Part shown: piece after piece, positions 18,406 through 27,265 of the stretch
Layout: each line of letters begins with the position of its first letter
Numbering within the stretch: the first letter of the stretch is position 1
From: JACCTU01 sp963788055
Lineage (GTDB): Bacteria > Actinomycetota > Thermoleophilia > Gaiellales > Gaiellaceae
Reading direction: 5' to 3'
DNA: 64,000 nt
Assembly (NCBI GenBank): GCA_963788055.1
Contig: CAWBFA010000003.1
Location: forward strand, 124,001 to 188,000
Position numbers and translations under genes: made by a program
Notes under the pieces: generated by a model
Seen by the model: only the letters and a program-made list of their open reading frames with translations
Databases searched by the model: none
What the model was told of the DNA's origin: nothing

Positions 18406-19833
18406 GTGCTTCCCCGGCCCGTTCGGACGGCCACCGTCTTCGGGCGCCTCGACGCGTGGCGAGCAGGGCTCGCCCGCGTCGGCGTCGAGGTCCTCGACGC
18501 CGGAGCCGGCGTCGAGGCGGACCTGGCGGTCGCCCCGGCGGAGCTCGCGGAAGCAGCCGCGGCGAGCGGCGCCTCCGCGGTGATCGTGGAAGGGCGCGGC
18601 ACGCGCCCCCTGGTCCGCGCGGGTTATCACCCGATGCGGCTCCTACTACGGCCGGCCCGCGAGACGGCTGCCCTTGTGCTCCCGCTCGATCAACCGGTGG
18701 CAACGACGTACGCGATCGAGAACTGGAGCCTGATCGACCGGCGCTGGAAGCGAGCGCGGATGCTGGCCGCGGCCGCGCTGGCGCGCCGTGGGCGGCTCCC
18801 AGCACTCCCGGGATCGCTCGTCTCCGTCGGTGTTCGCGACCCGGGCCCGCCGCTCGTGATCGCGGCCGCAGCCGAGCACGGCGTCGCCGCCGATGGAGGC
18901 TGGGTGCTCACGCTGGGACAGGGCGACGCGCTCAGCAGGAACGTCTTCCACGTCTTTCCGCCTCGGGCGGAGGAGCCCCGCTGGATCGTCAAGTTCGCCC
19001 GCGTACCGGGATTCGTCGATCCGTTCGACCGCGACCAGCGTGGGCTCGAGCTCGTAGCCTCCGCGGGTGCCGCGGTCGCAGCTCACGCGCCGCGGCTGCT
19101 CGCGCGACTGACCGTGGAGGGGCTCGAGGTTTCGCTCGAGACGGCGGCGGTCGGGCGTCGGCTGCGCGAGATCCTGCTCGAGCCCGGCAGACGCGCGCCG
19201 AAGACCGAGCTCGTCGAGCAAGTCGCGAGCTGGATCACCGAGTTCGGCTTCGCGACCCGGCGGAGCCCGGAGGAGTTGACGCGAGAACGCAAGCGCCTCG
19301 CGGGCGAGATCGTGCCGCAGTGGACGCAGTTCGGTGTCGACGCCGCGATCGTTCCCGACGTCGCGCTTCCCGCGGTCGCTCAGCACAACGACCTCGGGTC
19401 GTGGAACGTCGTCGTCTCGAGCTCGAGCTTCACGGTCGTCGACTGGGAGACGGCGACGCCGGCGGGCCTGCCGCTTTGGGACCTCCTCTACTTCCTCGCC
19501 GACGCGCTCGTGCTCGTCGACGGCACGACGGCGCCCGAACGACGACCGGCGGCGGTCGCGCGGCTGTTCCGCGGTGAGGCGCCGTCTTCGCCGCTGCTCT
19601 TCTCGTTGCTTCGCGACGCGGTCGCGGCGTTCTCGGTCCCCGAGGCGGCGGTCGGGCCGATCGCGACGCTGTGCTGGTTACACCACTCGCTCTCGGGTCC
19701 CGTCCGGGACGACGAGCTTGCACTGTGGACGCCGGGCCAGCGCCGACCGCCCCACACGTTCGAGGGCATCGCCGAGGCGTGGCTCGCGGACCCGGCGCTC
19801 GGGCCCGGCTGGAATCGGTGGCAAGCCCGCTGA
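18406..19833 (+). CDS. Aminoglycoside-phosphotransferase-like kinase (APH fold)
   Basis: 475 residues from GTG 18406; the same frame opens at CTG 18376 overlapping the GT4 stop and would add SLFRIDPRF, which also looks coding. The N-terminal 170 residues are unassigned. The C-terminal part has the APH/choline-kinase catalytic loop VAQHNDLGSWNVVV (Asp and Asn) and the metal Asp motif VVDWETATPAGLPLWDLLYF. In a glycan locus it may phosphorylate a sugar, polyol or lipid head group; antibiotic resistance is not indicated. Intact. Confidence 0.72.
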   Translation: MLPRPVRTATVFGRLDAWRAGLARVGVEVLDAGAGVEADLAVAPAELAEAAAASGASAVIVEGRGTRPLVRAGYHPMRLLLRPARETAALVLPLDQPVATTYAIENWSLIDRRWKRARMLAAAALARRGRLPALPGSLVSVGVRDPGPPLVIAAAAEHGVAADGGWVLTLGQGDALSRNVFHVFPPRAEEPRWIVKFARVPGFVDPFDRDQRGLELVASAGAAVAAHAPRLLARLTVEGLEVSLETAAVGRRLREILLEPGRRAPKTELVEQVASWITEFGFATRRSPEELTRERKRLAGEIVPQWTQFGVDAAIVPDVALPAVAQHNDLGSWNVVVSSSSFTVVDWETATPAGLPLWDLLYFLADALVLVDGTTAPERRPAAVARLFRGEAPSSPLLFSLLRDAVAAFSVPEAAVGPIATLCWLHHSLSGPVRDDELALWTPGQRRPPHTFEGIAEAWLADPALGPGWNRWQAR

Positions 19834-19855
19834 TGTGCCAGGTCGACCGCCTGGG

Positions 19856-20572
19856 TCAACGTGCCTTCGTCGCGCGGACAGTCACGATGACGGGGAAGAA
19901 CGGATCGTTGAGCGCAAGCTCCCGTGCGCTCAGCTCCTCGTGCGCTATCCCCATCAGGAAAGCGACCGCCGTGAGGACATTGCCGGGGGCGCGAACGTCG
20001 ACTCCGCCGCCGCGAAACGCGTCCCCGAACAGACGCGAGCACGCGGGAGCCGTGAAGCGCCAGTACTCGGTGTCGAGGTGCTGCCGGGCGACGCGGCTCA
20101 CGGCCGGCACGGTCGCCAGCAGCGTGCCGCCCGGCCGCAGGATCCGGTGCGCGTGCTCCACGGCTGCCCGAACGTCGTAGACGTACTGAAGCGTCTGAGT
20201 AAGGATGAAGCAATCGAACGTCTCGCTCGGGATCTCGTCCGCCGCCGCCAAGTCGGCCACGATCGTCGCCGCTTCGTTCGCGGGGTCGATGTCGAGCACG
20301 TCGCTTGCGTCGACGCCGGTGCCGAAGCGGCCGGTGTACTCTGCGTTCATCACCTCGAGCACGCGGCCCCGGATCGAATGCCGTTCGCCTGCGAGGAAGT
20401 GCTCGATGTAGTAGCGGTCGACGGGCGTGCCCCGCTCGCGTCCCCAGTGGTCGCTGAGCGGCGACGTCCGCCTGATCGTGCCGAGCCACGCCGGCCTCCG
20501 AAGCCGTGCCAGGCGTTTCTCCCACCGACGCGGGTCGTTCGACCGTGACGCTGCAGCGGCGCGCGTGCGCAC
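19856..20572 (-). CDS. SAM-dependent methyltransferase (class I)
   Basis: 238 residues. GTG 20572 follows a TAACGT box by seven bases, a leaderless arrangement; longer upstream sequence is noncoding in style. Motifs: GRVLEVMNAEYTGRFGTGVD, DVLDIDPANEAATIVADLA (SAM-binding acidic residue), FDCFILTQTLQYVYDVRAAV, and HRILRPGGTLLATVPAV. Convergent with the APH-like kinase and divergent from a GT-C gene. It likely methylates a sugar or caps a glycan; the substrate is inferred only from context. Confidence 0.78.
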   Translation of the reverse strand: MRTRAAAASRSNDPRRWEKRLARLRRPAWLGTIRRTSPLSDHWGRERGTPVDRYYIEHFLAGERHSIRGRVLEVMNAEYTGRFGTGVDASDVLDIDPANEAATIVADLAAADEIPSETFDCFILTQTLQYVYDVRAAVEHAHRILRPGGTLLATVPAVSRVARQHLDTEYWRFTAPACSRLFGDAFRGGGVDVRAPGNVLTAVAFLMGIAHEELSARELALNDPFFPVIVTVRATKAR

Positions 20573-20618
20573 ATTCGGGACGTTATCCGCGTGGCGACGG
20601 AGACACGGCGCGAACCTC

Positions 20619-22209
20619 GTGTGGCGGATCGTGACGGAGCGGCGGTCGGCGACGCTCGCCTCGGTCGCGGCAATCGCCGCTTGTCTGCTCGCGCTCGGGT
20701 TCGCGGTCAACGGCTCCCACGTCGCCCACGGCGGCTTCTATTCGGACGACTGGTCACGCGCGGCGGCGTTTCGGTTCGGGGGGTACGTCACGCAGGCCAC
20801 CGACGTTTGGCGCGACATCGTTCCGGGGCGGCCGGTGCACGCGCTCCTGACCCCGCTTCCTCACGCGCTCTTCGGCCTCGAGCCACGCTGGCACCTGGCT
20901 GCCGCGATTGTCCTCGCCGTGTCGGCGTCCGTTGCCTTCTTCGTCTTCCTTCGAGCCCTCGGCGTCGCCCTCCAGCACGCGGCCGCGCTCTCGGCGCTCT
21001 CGCTTCTGTTTCCGTGGTCCGGGACGGTCAGGCTGTGGTCGACCGTGTCGATCAACAACATCGCGCTCGTGGCGTACTTCCTAGGGACGACCGCAGGGCT
21101 CAGTGCGTTCAGCGCCCTCGGTCGCAGGAGGCGCGTTTACGACCTCGCCGCATGCGTCCTGTATCTGGTCAGCATCCTCATGTACGAGGTCGCGGCCGGA
21201 GCGATCCTCTGTTCGGGCATCCTCTACCGCTCGCGGTCGAGCTGGCGCGGCCTGCGTTCACGGTGGTTCCGCGACGCCGCGCTCGTTGTCGTTCCGCTGG
21301 CAGCCTCGTTCGTGGCGACCTCACGCGTGCGCTTCGTGGGATCGCCGGCGGACCGCATAACGGACGTACCTCGGTTTGTCCGCGAGGACGTCTCGATCTT
21401 CGCGTCGTCGTTCCTCCCGCGCAGTGCGGCCTCCACCCTGGCACAGGTGCTGGTGCTCGTCGCGAGCGCGGCCGTCGTGGCGGCGGCGATCCTGCGGGCA
21501 CGAACCGCCAACGAGGCTTTGATCCGCCGATGGCTCGCATACTGGTGCCTCGGAGCCGCCGGGGTTGCGCTCGCGCACCTGGTGTTCCTCGGCACCTCCC
21601 TGTCTCCGCTTGACCCGGGGGTCGCCGACCGCATCAACATATTCGCCGCCTTCGGGTTCGTCGTCGCGGCGTACAGCACCGTCGGTCTCGTCGTACTGCT
21701 GCTCGCGCCGCGCGCTCGTGCCGGCGTTGCAGCAATCCTCTTGGCTTCAGCGATGATCTTCGGCGTGACGTGGATCCAGCGAACTCGCGCCGAGATCCGG
21801 CGCTACGACGATGCGCCTGCGCTCCAGCGCGACGTCCTCGCGCGGCTCGGATCGACGTATACGCGGCGACGAACGCGACGCTACCATCGTCACGTTCGGA
21901 TATCCGGCATACGCCGCGCCGGGCGTCCCGGTCTTCGCGCATTCGTGGGACCTCAGCGGAGCGCTCCGGCTCGAGTGGAACGACCCCGCGGTCGAGGCGT
22001 TTCCGGTCTACCGTCGCGGCGTCGTTTGCGGTCCGGACGCGATCTCGTCGCTCCAACTCGACGATGCGCCGCCCGCTCGCTACGGCGACACGGTCTTCGT
22101 CGACCTCGTCGAGCGCAAGGCGATCCGCATTCGGTCACGACGGGAGTGCCAGCTCGCGCTCCGCACGTTCCGAGCGGGACCGGCGATCCGCGGGCAATCG
22201 CTCGGGTGA
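20619..22209 (+). CDS. GT-C-like polytopic membrane protein, one +1 frame break
   Basis: About 529 residues when one extra base near 21860 is removed. GTG 20619 starts VWRIVTERRSATLASVAAIA; about ten helices follow, with the loop HGGFYSDDWSRAAAF after helix 1 (acidic pair as in the GT-C gene at 8990) and LWSTVSINNIALVAYF later. After the break the frame continues with TIVTFGYPAYAAPGVPVFAH and ends at TGA 22209. Without correction the frame reads through into the next methyltransferase, giving a false 868-codon fusion. Probably a lipid-linked-sugar transferase or flippase-like glycan protein. Confidence 0.68.
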
Positions 22210-22286
22210 CCGGCTGTGTCGCTGAGTCTCGCCGTCCGAATTGGATCGAGCGAGCAGCCACGGCGCACCGCGCCTACTGTTTGGAC

Positions 22287-23033
22287 GTGGCACCGAGACG
22301 AGAGCCTCCGGCCTGGCGGACGATGGCCCGGCGCGCCCTGATGCACTCCGGCCTCGGACGTCGAGCCGTGTGGCGGGCCCGCAGGAGCAGTGAGATCGAC
22401 TTCTGGGCGGCGTGGCTCGCCGGCGCACCGGGTACCGAGGAGTGGGCGGACGATCGCGCGCTGCGGCTTGTGCCCGAGACGGAGATCCGCGATCCGTTCC
22501 TTCGGGCCGAGCTCGATCGAATCCCGGCCGAGGAGATCTCGATCCTCGACGTCGGAGCGGGCCCGATCACGAAACTGGGTTTTCGCTTCCCGGGCAAGAA
22601 GCTCACGATCGTTCCGGTCGACCCGCTGGCCGACGAGTACGACCGCCTGCTCCGCGACGCAGGGCTCGACCCGCCGATTCGCACCATCCGAGTCACCGGC
22701 GAGGCGCTTCTGGAGTACTTCGGGCCTGGCAGATTCGACATCGCCTGCGCGACGAACTCGCTCGACCACAGCGCCGACCCGTTCAGGATCATCTCGAACA
22801 TGGTGGACGTCGTCAGAACGGGCGGGCTCGTGCTTCTCGAGCACAAGCAGAACGAAGGCGACAGCGCGCATTACGGAGGTCTTCACCAGTGGAACTTCGA
22901 CGTCGACCGCGACAACCTCGTCCTGTGGAACAACGCAGTCGACCTGAACGTCAGCGCTGCGCTTGCGGGACGCGCCGAGACGACGGCGTGGATGTCCGGA
23001 ACCGAAGTCATCGCGCGCCTCGTCGTCGCATGA
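22287..23033 (+). CDS. SAM-dependent methyltransferase-like protein
   Basis: 248 residues. GTG 22287 lies six bases after TACTGT (22275-22280), supporting a leaderless start; ATG 22323 is the alternative. Motif I is ISILDVGAGPITKLGF, followed by LTIVPVDPLADEYDRLL, FDIACATNSLDHSADPFRII and RTGGLVLLEHKQNEGDSAHY, a pattern common in class I methyltransferases of glycan clusters. Downstream and on the same strand lies a GT2 gene. Specificity unknown. Confidence 0.78.
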   Translation: MAPRREPPAWRTMARRALMHSGLGRRAVWRARRSSEIDFWAAWLAGAPGTEEWADDRALRLVPETEIRDPFLRAELDRIPAEEISILDVGAGPITKLGFRFPGKKLTIVPVDPLADEYDRLLRDAGLDPPIRTIRVTGEALLEYFGPGRFDIACATNSLDHSADPFRIISNMVDVVRTGGLVLLEHKQNEGDSAHYGGLHQWNFDVDRDNLVLWNNAVDLNVSAALAGRAETTAWMSGTEVIARLVVA

Positions 23034-23064
23034 TCCGAGTGAAGCGCGACCCTGCGGCGTGTCG

Positions 23065-24070
23065 ATGAGCTCCGACCGCAGTTTCCGCGCACCACCGAGG
23101 CCTCCGGACGGCGGGGCCGACGACCTCCCGACGTTCTCGGTCGTGATCGCGGCCTACAACGCTGCCGGGACCGTCGGAGAGGCGATCGATTCCGCGCTTC
23201 GTCAGACGCGGCCGCCGGTCGAGGTGATCGTCGCCGACGACGGCTCGACCGACGACACCGCCTCTGCGATCGGGCCGTACCGCGATCGCATCGTGTACCT
23301 CCGCAGACCGCACGCGGGCGTGGCCCCGGCGCGGAACGCTGCGCTCGAGCGTGCGACGGGGGAATTCCTCGCCGTCCTCGACGCCGACGACACGTACCTG
23401 CCGGAACGGCTCGAGGCGCTCGCGACTCTCGCCGCGGCGAGGCCCGATCTCGACATCCTTTGTACCGACGCGTTCCTCGAGGTCGAGAGGCGCGTCGTCG
23501 GCCGGTTCGGAGAGGACACCCCGTTCGAGGTCGTGAACCAGCGCGCCGCAATCATCGAGCGCTGCTTCTGCGTCGCGCCCGCCTTCCGGCGGTCGACGAT
23601 GCTTGCCGCCGGCGCCTACGACGAGTCGATGCGGACGGCGGAGGATTGGGAGCTCGTCCTCCGCCTCCTGTTCGGCGGTGCGGCGGCGGGCCTCGTCGAC
23701 GAGCCCCTGTACCGGTACCGCATCCATCCGGCAAGCTTGACCGCCGACCGGATCCCCGCGCTGCGCGAGCGGGTTGGCTTCCTCCAGAGCGTCCGTGACA
23801 CGTACAAGCTCGATGTCGACGAGCACGACGCCCTGTCGCGCTCGCTCGCGCAGGCAGCGGGCGGCGCTCGCGCTCACGGAGGTCGAGGCCGCGCTGCGGG
23901 CGCGGTCCGCCGATGCCCGCCGTCGTGCGCTCGGGGCGGCGCTCGTCCCGGGCGTCGGGCTGCGAACACGCTCCGCAGCGCTTGCCGCCGCGCTCGCGCC
24001 TCGAACCGCAGCGCGGATGCTCGAGCGACGTGCGCGTCTTGGTCGGTCGCGGCTGGAGCGGGTCGTGTAG
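23065..24070 (+). CDS. GT2 family glycosyltransferase, one +1 frame break
   Basis: About 334 residues when one extra base near 23850 is removed. ATG 23065 (GTG 23059 also in frame). Motifs: FSVVIAAYNAAGTVGEAIDS, VIVADDGSTDDT, FLAVLDADDTYLPERLEAL, and MRTAEDWELVLRLLFGG. After the break the frame gives RAALALTEVEAALRARSADA and ends with an Ala/Arg-rich helix (LERRARLGRSRLERVV). A close paralogue with the same ending style lies at 25091-26188, so the pair arose by duplication. Confidence 0.76.
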
Positions 24071-24112
24071 GAGGGTTGCGGAGACAGGAGCTGAGGCGCC
24101 GGGCCGACCCGC

Positions 24113-25021
24113 TCAGGCCTCGTGGCCTGGGCTGCCCTTCCGAAAGACGAGTGCCGTCTGATACGACGATGCTTCGGGCTTCTCGAGCCGGAACTCCGTC
24201 AACAGCGACCACCGGCGTAGAAGCTCCTCGCTCCGGTAGAAGACCTGCGCGCCCGGGTCGGCGTTGATCGCGAAGTACGTCCAGTCGCCGCGCCCGAGAG
24301 TGCCGGTCTGGGCCTCGAATCGGTCCAGCAGCGCGACCATCTCGCGATGGATGCCCTTCGCCCGCGAGCGCTCGAGCAGCACCTGCACGGTGCGCTCGTC
24401 ATGGATGGTCAGGTACGCATGGCCGCCCGGACGAAGGACCCGCAGCAGCTCGAGGAACCACGCGTCCGCAAGCTCGCTGATGTGGGTGAACACGGAGACG
24501 GCGTACACGAGATCGAACGATGCGTCTGCGAACGGCAGGTGCGGCGCGGTCGTCGTCGTCGCGAGCCGCAGAGGCGGGGCGAGGTGCTGTTGCGCCCAGG
24601 CGATCCGCTCAGCGTTCACGTCGACGCCCCAGAGCTCTCGGCGCGGGCCGTCGAGGAAGCGGAGCATGCGCCCCTCGGCGCAGCCGAAGTCGAGGACTCG
24701 CGTGATTTCGTCCGTGTCAGCCCCCGCCTCTCGGAGGGTCGCGAGCATCGTGTCCACGTCGCGCTGTCCGTCGGCGACGTACTCGTCGAGCGTGAGGCTC
24801 CAACGCTCCCAGAGCTGGCGCGGCGGTGCCGGCCGGCCGTCGGCGGCTACCGTCGCCGGCGAAGGGTCGGTGAGCACCGCATACGCTCTATCCTGTTGGA
24901 GCGGGAGGAGCTTCGCGGCGACGTACCGATTCGCGAGCACCCAGCGTCCCGCGCCTATCCGGTCCCGGTTCTGCCGGACGAGGCTCCATACACGACGGAA
25001 CGGCGCGCTGCCCCCTCGCAC
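24113..25021 (-). CDS. SAM-dependent methyltransferase (class I)
   Basis: 302 residues. GTG 25021 is preceded by TACGCT with seven bases between; a GTG at 25069 would only add a low-complexity stretch. The N-terminal 100 residues (RQNRDRIGAGRWVLANRYVA) are cluster-specific. The SAM fold follows: ITRVLDFGCAEGRMLRFL, ELWGVDVNAERIAWAQQH, FDLVYAVSVFTHISELADAW and RVLRPGGHAYLTIHDE. It lies between two paralogous GT2 genes, divergent from the right-hand one. Likely a glycan or sugar methyltransferase. Confidence 0.8.
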   Translation of the reverse strand: MRGGSAPFRRVWSLVRQNRDRIGAGRWVLANRYVAAKLLPLQQDRAYAVLTDPSPATVAADGRPAPPRQLWERWSLTLDEYVADGQRDVDTMLATLREAGADTDEITRVLDFGCAEGRMLRFLDGPRRELWGVDVNAERIAWAQQHLAPPLRLATTTTAPHLPFADASFDLVYAVSVFTHISELADAWFLELLRVLRPGGHAYLTIHDERTVQVLLERSRAKGIHREMVALLDRFEAQTGTLGRGDWTYFAINADPGAQVFYRSEELLRRWSLLTEFRLEKPEASSYQTALVFRKGSPGHEA

Positions 25022-25090
25022 GTCCGCGAGCGTAGCGCAGCCAGCTGCGGTCGAGCAGCGAGCGCACACACGGCTAGACTCCGAGGACGG

Positions 25091-26188
25091 ATGAGGTCAG
25101 GACGCACGCGTGCTCCGCTCTCGCGGCGTTCTGAAGGCGGCCAGCCGAGGTTCCTTGCGCCCCCCGCACCCGGTATCGAGCCCGCGCCGGCACCGACCTT
25201 CTCGGTGATCATCGCCGCGTACCAGGCCGCCGACACGATCGGCGATGCGCTCGACTCCATCCGCCAGCAGACAGTGCCACCGCTCGAGGTGGTCCTCTGC
25301 GACGACGGCTCGACGGACGACCTCGACGCCGCGCTCGAGCCGTACTTGGACGAGATCGTGCTCGTCCGCCAGGAGAACCGCGGCGAAGGGTCGGCGAAGA
25401 ACGTCGCCGCCCGCGCGGCGCGAGGCGACTTCGTCGTCATCCTCGACGCCGATGACGTCTACTTTCCCGGCCGGCTCGAGGCGTTACGGGAGCTCGCGCA
25501 GACGCGACCCGACCTCGACATCCTGACGAGCGACGCGATCCTCGTCGCGGCTGGCCGCGCCGTACGTAACGCCTACGACCACACCTGGCGCTTCGAGGTG
25601 GCCGACCAGCGGCGCGCGATCCTGCAGGGGAACTTCATTTTCGGTCACGCGGCCGTCCGTCGCACGCTCCTCCTCGAGCACGGTGGCTTCGACGAGGCGA
25701 TTCGGTGGACGACCGACTGGGACATGTGGCTTCGCTTGATCCTCGCGGGAGCCAGTGCGGGCAGCGTCGACGAGCCGCTCGCGCTCTACCGTCTGCGGGA
25801 GACGAGCCTGACGGCGCGCCGCCGCGAGCTTCTGCTCGGAAAGCTCGCGACGCTCGAGAAGGCCCAGAGCAACGCCTCGCTCCGCGCGAGCGAGCGCCCG
25901 GTCCTCGAGGAGGCGATCGCGGCGCATCGCCGTGAGCTTGCCCTCCTCGACTTTCGGCGCGGGGTCGCCGCCGGCGATACGGGGGTGCGCCGCCGGGCCT
26001 TCGCGCTCGCGCGCACGCGCGGATACGCGCCGCGCGCACGCTTGGAGGCGCTGGCGACCGCCGCCGCGCCGGGCGCAAGTCGACGCTTGCTCCGCCGAAG
26101 GGCCGCCCACGGCTGGGTCGGCGCGGGCGGGACATACGTTCCGCGTAGCTCCGCCGAACAAGACGCCCGCGCGCGTTCGCGGGGCTGA
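25091..26188 (+). CDS. GT2 family glycosyltransferase
   Basis: 365 residues from ATG 25091, with a TAGACT box ten bases upstream. Motifs: FSVIIAAYQAADTIGDALDS, VVLCDDGSTDDLDAAL, FVVILDADDVYFPGRLEAL, and IRWTTDWDMWLRLILAGA. The C-terminal 100 residues are an Arg/Ala-rich helical region. It is a paralogue of the GT2 gene at 23065-24070 and shows what that gene looks like unbroken. The GT4 remnant follows 14 bases later. Confidence 0.84.
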   Translation: MRSGRTRAPLSRRSEGGQPRFLAPPAPGIEPAPAPTFSVIIAAYQAADTIGDALDSIRQQTVPPLEVVLCDDGSTDDLDAALEPYLDEIVLVRQENRGEGSAKNVAARAARGDFVVILDADDVYFPGRLEALRELAQTRPDLDILTSDAILVAAGRAVRNAYDHTWRFEVADQRRAILQGNFIFGHAAVRRTLLLEHGGFDEAIRWTTDWDMWLRLILAGASAGSVDEPLALYRLRETSLTARRRELLLGKLATLEKAQSNASLRASERPVLEEAIAAHRRELALLDFRRGVAAGDTGVRRRAFALARTRGYAPRARLEALATAAAPGASRRLLRRRAAHGWVGAGGTYVPRSSAEQDARARSRG

Positions 26189-26202
26189 GGCAGGGAGGAG
26201 AG

Positions 26203-26333
26203 ATGCCGCCATTGTCTCCGCAGACAACACCGCGCTGGGAGGCGCAGACGTGAGCGAGCTCCTCCCCCACCGTTTCACAGCGGAATACATGGCATGTGGG
26301 TTCGAGGCGCTCTACGACGAGGCGCGGCGCTGA
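26203..26333 (+). pseudogene. GT4 glycosyltransferase remnant with large internal deletion
   Basis: A ribosome site (GGAGGAGAG) and ATG 26203 are followed, one frame over, by IVSADNTALGGADVSELL, which matches the N-terminus of the GT4 at 17315 (LVAYTDNVALGGADLCMS), and then directly by HRFTAEYMACGFEALYDEAR, which matches that enzyme's C-terminus. About 310 residues that should lie between are missing. The stop TGA 26331-26333 sits in the same CGCTGAGC context as the intact gene. It was once a full GT4 gene; now only the ends remain. An assembly collapse between paralogues is the alternative. Confidence 0.72.
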
Positions 26334-27265
26334 GCAGGCGCATCCTTGTCACGGGCGGTGCCGGGTTCATCGGCAGCCACCTCGTCGAGCGGCTCGTCGC
26401 CTCACGTGCAGAGGTCGCCGTGCTGGACGACCTCTCGCGGGGCGATCCCACCTGGGTTCCGCAGGGTCTCGCGCTCCATCGCGTCGACGTCGGTGACGCC
26501 GCAGCGTTGCGAACGGTCGTGACCGATCTCCGCCCGACGGCGGTCGTTCATCTGGCGGCCGTTCACTTCATCCCGGAGGTCGACGGAGCGCCGGAGCGCG
26601 CGCGGCGCGTCAACGTGGACGGCACACAGAACCTGCTGGAGGCCCTCGCCGTGTCTCCTCCGGAGCTCGTTCTCTTCGCCTCCAGCGGCGCCGTCTATCC
26701 CGACCTTCGCGGCCCGATTCCGGAGTCGTGCCCCGTCGGCCCCTCGGACCTGTACGGGCGCACCAAGGTCGAGGGGGAGCGCGCCGTCGCCCGATTCGCA
26801 GCGGATACGGGCACCCGCCACGTCGTCGCCCGCCTCTTCAACGTGATCGGGTCGCGTGAGACGAATCCACACGTCGTTCCGGAGCTCGTCCGTCAGCTTC
26901 GCCGTGGAGAGACGCCGGTGCGGCTCGGCGCCCTCGATCGAGTCCGCGATTACACGGACGTCGTCGACGTCGCGAATGCACTGGCTCAGCTCCTGGAAAC
27001 GCCCCTCGACGAACGGCTCTCGGTCGTCAACGTCGGCTCGGGAACCGGTACGTCCGTCAGGGACCTCGTCGCGACGTGCGAAGGGATCCTCGGACACGCA
27101 ATCGCCGTCGAGGTAGACCCGCGTCGGCAGCGCGCGCAGGACCGAGCCGAGCTCGTCGCCGACGTGGAAGTCCTGCGCAGCGTCGTTTCGCCGTGGCCGT
27201 CACGAACCGTCGAGCAGACTCTTCAGCAACTTCTCACCGATCGAAGCGGCGGAGCGCGCGCGTGA
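26330..27265 (+). CDS. NAD-dependent epimerase/dehydratase (extended SDR)
   Basis: About 311 residues. The NAD-binding motif RILVTGGAGFIGSHLVERL opens the protein, then HLAAVHFIPEVDG, the Ser of FASSGAVYPD, the YxxxK pair in LYGRTKVEGERA, and RLFNVIGSRETNP. It resembles UDP-glucose 4-epimerase-type enzymes and probably supplies a nucleotide sugar to the neighbouring transferases. The start is awkward: CTG 26330 overlaps the remnant's TGA and is the closest start to the conserved fold, while ATG 26294 lies inside the remnant and would add 12 odd residues. Its 3' end overlaps the next GT2 gene tail to tail by 32 bases. Confidence 0.82.
   Translation: MSRRILVTGGAGFIGSHLVERLVASRAEVAVLDDLSRGDPTWVPQGLALHRVDVGDAAALRTVVTDLRPTAVVHLAAVHFIPEVDGAPERARRVNVDGTQNLLEALAVSPPELVLFASSGAVYPDLRGPIPESCPVGPSDLYGRTKVEGERAVARFAADTGTRHVVARLFNVIGSRETNPHVVPELVRQLRRGETPVRLGALDRVRDYTDVVDVANALAQLLETPLDERLSVVNVGSGTGTSVRDLVATCEGILGHAIAVEVDPRRQRAQDRAELVADVEVLRSVVSPWPSRTVEQTLQQLLTDRSGGARA

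Noticed and set aside
18406..19833. APH-like protein considered as an antibiotic-resistance kinase
   Set aside because: The long N-terminal domain and glycan-locus context differ from known resistance enzymes; only the kinase fold is supported.
20427..23033. An apparent 868-residue membrane-protein/methyltransferase fusion
   Set aside because: The middle (about 21860-22290) is Arg-rich read-through in the wrong frame; two separate genes with one frame break explain the data better.
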